Assembly (NCBI GenBank): GCA_904397185.1
Contig: CAJFOL010000090.1
Span: 1-9,286 of the forward strand
Reading direction: 5' to 3'
Length of the DNA: 9,286 nucleotides
Source of the DNA: an uncultured Clostridia bacterium
GTDB taxonomy: Bacteria; Bacillota; Clostridia; Christensenellales; UBA1242
Position numbers and translations under genes: made by a program. Below the pieces are notes generated by a model. That model did no database searches, had not been told where the DNA came from, and saw only the letters and a program-made list of their open reading frames with translations. This document shows positions 6,376 to 9,286 of this stretch, piece by piece. How positions within the stretch are numbered: the first letter of the stretch is position 1; every line of letters begins with the position of its first letter.

Positions 6376-6398
6376 AGTTATTTATACAATAATTTGAC

Positions 6399-6428
6399 AA
6401 AAATAGGTCGTTTTTGACCTATTTTTTT
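6399..6428 (+). terminator. Intrinsic terminator after the SPOCS gene
   Basis: An 11-bp perfect stem, 6399-6409 (AAAAATAGGTC) with 6416-6426 (GACCTATTTTT), encloses a 6-base loop and ends in seven T residues. It is 23 bases after the stop codon and separates the SPOCS gene from spoIIR. Confidence 0.9.
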
Positions 6429-6437
6429 ATGTAAAAA

Positions 6438-6468
6438 GTATTATTTCAATATTTTATTGTCAATTATA
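6438..6468 (+). promoter_or_regulatory. Weak candidate forespore (sigma-F-like) promoter of spoIIR
   Basis: GTATT (6438-6442), 16 bases, then GTCAATTATA (6459-6468). As I recall the B. subtilis sigma-F consensus (GYWTA, about 15-16 bases, GGNRANAHTW), the -35 matches 4 of 5 and the -10 lacks the second G and one A. The position, just after the terminator and before the ribosome binding site, is right. spoIIR is a sigma-F gene in Bacillus. Confidence 0.3.
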
Positions 6469-6478
6469 TCTATGAATT

Positions 6479-6483
6479 AGGAG
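6479..6483 (+). promoter_or_regulatory. Ribosome binding site that decides the spoIIR start
   Basis: AGGAG at 6479-6483 is 5 bases before ATG 6489. The in-frame GTG at 6483 overlaps the site itself and is therefore rejected as the start. Confidence 0.75.
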
Positions 6484-6488
6484 TGTTT

Positions 6489-7007
6489 ATGAAATACATA
6501 ATTGGAATAATCTCAGCGATTGCACTTGTGCTTGTCTTACTATTTTGTCCGATTAATTCGGAGAGCAGTGTGCAGTATCTTCGAATACATATCAGGGCAA
6601 ACTCAAATAGTTATGCTGACCAAAGTGTCAAATACAAGGTCAAAGATGCAGTCGTAGAGGAACTTATCCCACTTGTCAGTGAAATTGAAAGTTTTGAGGA
6701 AGCAAAGAAGGTGATAGAGGCAAACTTTGGATTTATTGAAAGTGTGGCTGACCGTGTCCTTGAAGAGAATGATTTTACATACAAAACCCATGCAAAGATA
6801 GACAATGAGTATTTCCCAACACGTACTTATGAGGATGTTACTTTGGAGGAAGGCAATTATGATGCTCTTATTTTAGAACTTGGCTCGGGCGAGGGAAACA
6901 ACTGGTGGTGCATAGTTTTTCCTGCATTTTGTTTCACAAAAACAAAAAATTCTGACAATATTGTATATATTTCGCGAATTTGGGAGATAATTAAAAGTGT
7001 AATATAG
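6489..7007 (+). CDS. spoIIR: Stage II sporulation protein R
   Basis: SpoIIR is made in the forespore under sigma-F, is exported across the forespore membrane, and activates the SpoIIGA protease in the septal membrane so that pro-sigma-E is cleaved in the mother cell. The 172-residue product begins with an export signal/anchor (residues 3-20, strongly hydrophobic). It then shows the family motifs LRIHIRANSNS (31-41), FPTRTYEDVTLEEGNYDALILELG (109-132) and GEGNNWWCIVFPAFCF (134-149). B. subtilis SpoIIR is longer at the C-terminus, but Clostridia versions commonly end soon after the CF motif, so this looks complete. Its stop codon is part of the AGGAGG of sleB (8-base gap), so the two are probably co-transcribed. 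The start is fixed by AGGAG at 6479-6483. Confidence 0.93.
   Translation: MKYIIGIISAIALVLVLLFCPINSESSVQYLRIHIRANSNSYADQSVKYKVKDAVVEELIPLVSEIESFEEAKKVIEANFGFIESVADRVLEENDFTYKTHAKIDNEYFPTRTYEDVTLEEGNYDALILELGSGEGNNWWCIVFPAFCFTKTKNSDNIVYISRIWEIIKSVI
6963..6992 (+). promoter_or_regulatory. Candidate internal forespore promoter for sleB-ypeB
   Basis: Inside the last codons of spoIIR, GTATA (6963-6967) is followed after 15 bases by GGAGATAATT (6983-6992). This fits the sigma-F consensus I recall (GYWTA, then GGNRANAHTW) at every defined position, and the same bases read as TGTATA-N18-GATAATT partly fit sigma-G. The start would be near 6998, leaving a leader of about 18 bases containing the AGGAGG of sleB. 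The signal could still be chance. Confidence 0.4.
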
Positions 7008-7015
7008 GAGGAAAA

Positions 7016-7699
7016 ATGAAAAAGAAATTTTTATGCTTTATCTCTCTCATCTTCGTGTTTGCCTTTGCATTTACTGGGCTTAACATGACGTTGAAACCTG
7101 ATGGAATAGAGCGAAGAGGGATTGTCAGCGAAGCAGCGACCACCACTGCCGAGAATAGAACTATTCAAACAAAACTGAAAAGGTGGGGATATTATAAAGG
7201 TGCAGTCGATGGCATATATGGTTCTCAGACAAGGGAAGCGGTCAAGTATTTCCAAAGGAAGAACGGGCTTGCGGTCGATGGTATAGTCGGACCGAATACC
7301 GCGGCGGCACTTGGTATGACCTTGTCAAGTTCTGGCTCTTCGCAGTCTTCAAATGACCTATACCTGCTTGCCAAGTGTGTCTATGCCGAGGCGAGAGGGG
7401 AACCTTACACAGGACAAGTCGCAGTTGCAGCAGTTATTTTGAACAGGGTGGAAAGTCCATCATTCCCAAATACCATCTCTGGTGTTATATATCAAAAGGG
7501 GGCATTTACTGCAGTAAGTGACGGGCAGATAAACCTAACTCCAAACAGCACAGCCTATAAGGCAGCACAGGATGCACTGAATGGTTGGGACCCTACATAT
7601 GGTTGTATTTACTATTATAATCCAGCGACTGCAACAAGTTCTTGGATTTGGTCGAGACAGACGGTTGTTACCATTGGTAACCACGTGTTCTGCTTATAG
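7016..7699 (+). CDS. sleB: Spore cortex-lytic enzyme SleB
   Basis: SleB is a lytic transglycosylase that cuts muramic-lactam-containing cortex peptidoglycan during germination; it is made in the forespore and stored in the spore. The 227-residue product has a signal peptide (basic MKKK, hydrophobic 5-22, likely cleavage near the AA at 40-41), a peptidoglycan-binding domain (about 47-101: IQTKLKRWGYYKG, VDGIYGSQTREAVKYFQ, DGIVGPNTAAAL), a short serine-rich linker (103-112) and the Hydrolase_2 catalytic domain (113-227). The catalytic glutamate is most likely E125 in YAEARGE, followed by the family strand VAVAAVILNRV. The length is a little shorter than in Bacillus because the linker is short. 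ATG 7016 follows AGGAGG at 7006-7011, which overlaps the spoIIR stop. ypeB follows 8 bases after the stop, the usual sleB-ypeB pairing. Confidence 0.95.
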   Translation: MKKKFLCFISLIFVFAFAFTGLNMTLKPDGIERRGIVSEAATTTAENRTIQTKLKRWGYYKGAVDGIYGSQTREAVKYFQRKNGLAVDGIVGPNTAAALGMTLSSSGSSQSSNDLYLLAKCVYAEARGEPYTGQVAVAAVILNRVESPSFPNTISGVIYQKGAFTAVSDGQINLTPNSTAYKAAQDALNGWDPTYGCIYYYNPATATSSWIWSRQTVVTIGNHVFCL

Positions 7700-7707
7700 G
7701 AGGGAGT

Positions 7708-9156
7708 ATGAACGATATTTTAGAAACGAAACAAAAAAGCGAAACTATCCGAAAGCAAGAGATTGGCGAAAGTTTGCTGTCGAGCGAGAAAAGCAATTAT
7801 AATAAGGATAAGAAATTAAAGAAAAAGAACTATATTATAACAGGTCTATCAATTTCCACCGCACTTCTTGCTATATCGACCATTGGATTTGGCATAGGCT
7901 TTGCTGTAACTGATAGTCAAAAAATGCAGTACAAGAGCGAACTCGAAAATTCTTATCAAAGCAATTTTTATAGTTTGGTCGATTCTGTAAACAACCTAGA
8001 GACAAAGATATCCAAAACTCTCAATTCGTCCACTTCAAATTACCAAAGAAAGATACTTTTAGAGGCTTCGAAAAATGCAAGTGAAGCAGAAATTGCAGTT
8101 GCATCCCTGCCTTTTTCTCAAAATGATATTCAAGAAACAGTTAAAATGGTAAATCAAATCTCGGGTTATACGTCCACTCTTGCTGACAAACTCGCAGACG
8201 GAGGAAGTTTGACCGATGAAGATAAAAACACCTTGGATGAGATTGAACAGAGCATTCTCAGTCTTAAAACACAACTCAATGAATTTGCAGAAAGGATAAA
8301 CAGAGGTTATTCAATAGTTGATGCGAGCATGAATATTGATACTGACAGCAACGACTTTTCAAGAAGTCTATCATCACTCAAAGACAACGATGTCGAGTAT
8401 CCTACCATGATATATGATGGTCCGTTTTCAGATTCGGTTACAAACAGTACGGTCAAGGGTTTGAGCGGAGACAACATTACAAAAGCAGAGGCGAAGGCAA
8501 ATATTGAAAAATACTTTAAAAGCGGTGCTAGTGCGAAATTTGTGAGCGAGACCAACGGCAAATTTAAGACATACAACTTTAATGTCACAAACTCTAGCGA
8601 TAATATGCTTTTTGTGCAAGTCACAAAAGTTGGCGGTCATGTGCTGACTATTAGCGGGGCAGGTGATGACGGCAAAGCCACAATAGATATGGAAAAAGCG
8701 AAAAATATTGCTGTCGACTTTGCAAAACAGAATGGCATCGAAAATGCTACTGTGGTTTGGTCAGATAGTGTGGACAATGATGTGTACTTGAATATCGCCC
8801 CTGTTATAGACAACATTGTGCTGTATCCTGACCTTGTAAAAGTAAAGGTCAACCTTGTGACAGGCAATATTGTAGGATACGATGCAACTTCTTATTTTAC
8901 AAACCACGTAGATAGGTCGCTTAGCAAGGGAAGTTTAACGTTTGACGAGGCAAAGGCGAAAGTTCCTTCAAAATTTACAATAACAAGCACAAGATATGTA
9001 CTTTCTCCACTTGATTACAATAGAGAAGTTGTATGTATTGAAGTTGAAGGACATGAGCAGAATAGCACATATTATTTCTATTATAATGTTACAAGCGGAA
9101 AACTGGAGAACGTCTTAAAGGTTATTGAGACGGACAATGGAAATTTATTAATGTAA
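7708..9156 (+). CDS. ypeB: Germination protein YpeB
   Basis: YpeB is the spore membrane partner of SleB; in Bacillus each is needed for the other to be stably present in the spore, and YpeB is proteolysed on germination. The 482-residue product starts with an unusually long charged, lysine-rich tail (1-41) before the single membrane segment (about 43-67), against only a short tail in B. subtilis (450 residues in total). A helical N-terminal domain follows (about 70-210). Then comes the family hallmark YPTMIYDGPFSD (231-242), and the C-terminal half has PepSY-like units with the typical helix-strand order near 256-316 (ITKAEAKANIEKYF), 326-390 (EKAKNIAVDFAKQNG) and 409-470 (LTFDEAKAKV). GGAGGG upstream overlaps the sleB stop. 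A terminator follows 5 bases after the stop, so ypeB ends the operon. Confidence 0.95.
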   Translation: MNDILETKQKSETIRKQEIGESLLSSEKSNYNKDKKLKKKNYIITGLSISTALLAISTIGFGIGFAVTDSQKMQYKSELENSYQSNFYSLVDSVNNLETKISKTLNSSTSNYQRKILLEASKNASEAEIAVASLPFSQNDIQETVKMVNQISGYTSTLADKLADGGSLTDEDKNTLDEIEQSILSLKTQLNEFAERINRGYSIVDASMNIDTDSNDFSRSLSSLKDNDVEYPTMIYDGPFSDSVTNSTVKGLSGDNITKAEAKANIEKYFKSGASAKFVSETNGKFKTYNFNVTNSSDNMLFVQVTKVGGHVLTISGAGDDGKATIDMEKAKNIAVDFAKQNGIENATVVWSDSVDNDVYLNIAPVIDNIVLYPDLVKVKVNLVTGNIVGYDATSYFTNHVDRSLSKGSLTFDEAKAKVPSKFTITSTRYVLSPLDYNREVVCIEVEGHEQNSTYYFYYNVTSGKLENVLKVIETDNGNLLM

Positions 9157-9160
9157 TGGG

Positions 9161-9188
9161 AATTTCTTGCATTTTGCAAGAAATTTTT
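9161..9188 (+). terminator. Intrinsic terminator after ypeB
   Basis: A perfect 10-bp stem, AATTTCTTGC (9161-9170) with GCAAGAAATT (9176-9185), has a 5-base loop and continues into T residues up to 9188. It ends the spoIIR-sleB-ypeB transcription unit. Confidence 0.85.
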
Positions 9189-9196
9189 GTTATAAT
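9167..9196 (+). promoter_or_regulatory. Extended -10 promoter of the XRE regulator, overlapping the terminator
   Basis: TGTTATAAT (9188-9196) is a perfect extended -10 box. A weak -35 (TTGCAT, 9167-9172) lies 18 bases upstream inside the terminator stem. The transcript would begin about 10 bases before the ATG at 9213, and the leader has only a weak AAAGAG as a ribosome binding site. Confidence 0.55.
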
Positions 9197-9212
9197 TGAT
9201 AAAGAGAATTTT

Positions 9213-9286
9213 ATGGAAAAATTTGGAACAAGGCTTAATAATCTAACAAAAGAGATGGGGCTAAGTCAAGAAAAACTTGCAAGCGA
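9213..9286 (+). CDS. XRE-family helix-turn-helix regulator, N-terminal fragment at window edge
   Basis: Only 24 complete codons are visible before the right edge. They read FGTRLNNLTKEMGLSQEKLA after the start, the typical first helix and beginning of the helix-turn-helix of Cro/C1 (XRE) proteins: R-L-x-x-L-x-x-E-x-G-L-S-Q-E-x-L-A. It should be a DNA-binding regulator. Any C-terminal domain and its targets are unseen. It has its own promoter and is separated from ypeB by a terminator, so it is probably not part of the spore operon. Confidence 0.8.
   Translation, partial: MEKFGTRLNNLTKEMGLSQEKLAS

Noticed and set aside
6489..7007. Truncation or frameshift of spoIIR
   Set aside because: All core motifs through the CF motif are present, and a short C-terminal extension after it is usual in Clostridia homologues.

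Overview
The window reads as an AT-rich chromosomal segment from an anaerobic, endospore-forming Firmicute, most likely an uncultured Clostridia lineage. The evidence is a run of spore-specific genes (a three-repeat SPOCS/DUF3794 protein with a C-terminal LysM-like domain, spoIIR, sleB, ypeB), a Veg homologue, strong AGGAGG-type ribosome binding sites, and intergenic DNA that falls below 10% GC in one place. No tRNA, rRNA, CRISPR array or transposase was found.

Layout. Positions 1-2250 (minus strand) carry a two-gene ABC transporter: the ATPase at 1534-2250, then a multi-pass permease that overlaps it by 17 bases and runs off the left edge. A strong minus-strand promoter lies at 2276-2305. 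Divergent from it is a YgjV-type small membrane protein (2409-2945) whose promoter implies an almost leaderless mRNA. Positions 2946-3392 hold no convincing gene but are highly structured. They contain a dyad overlapping a perfect TTGACA, an eight-G tract that sits exactly between that -35 and a TAAAAT -10-like box, and a 22-bp perfect inverted repeat whose loop carries a consensus DnaA box. Downstream is a BspA-like leucine-rich-repeat ORF (3393-4205) with no signal peptide and no ribosome binding site, possibly a gene remnant. It converges on veg (4244-4471, minus).

An AT island of about 370 bases separates veg from the divergent spore block. The block consists of the SipL-like SPOCS protein (4864-6375), a clear terminator (6399-6428), then spoIIR-sleB-ypeB (6489-9156) with intergenic gaps of only 8 bases. 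A terminator at 9161-9188 closes the block, and an XRE-family regulator starts at 9213 and runs off the right edge.

How the genes fit together. The SPOCS protein is expected to act in the mother cell in coat assembly. SpoIIR is the forespore signal that triggers pro-sigma-E processing in the mother cell. SleB is the cortex-lytic enzyme stored in the dormant spore, and YpeB is its partner. The spoIIR-sleB-ypeB arrangement joins an early sporulation checkpoint gene to late germination genes. A forespore-type promoter-like sequence at the end of spoIIR (6963-6992) could uncouple their timing. I see no wholly new system; the most unusual DNA is the structured intergenic region at 3090-3200.
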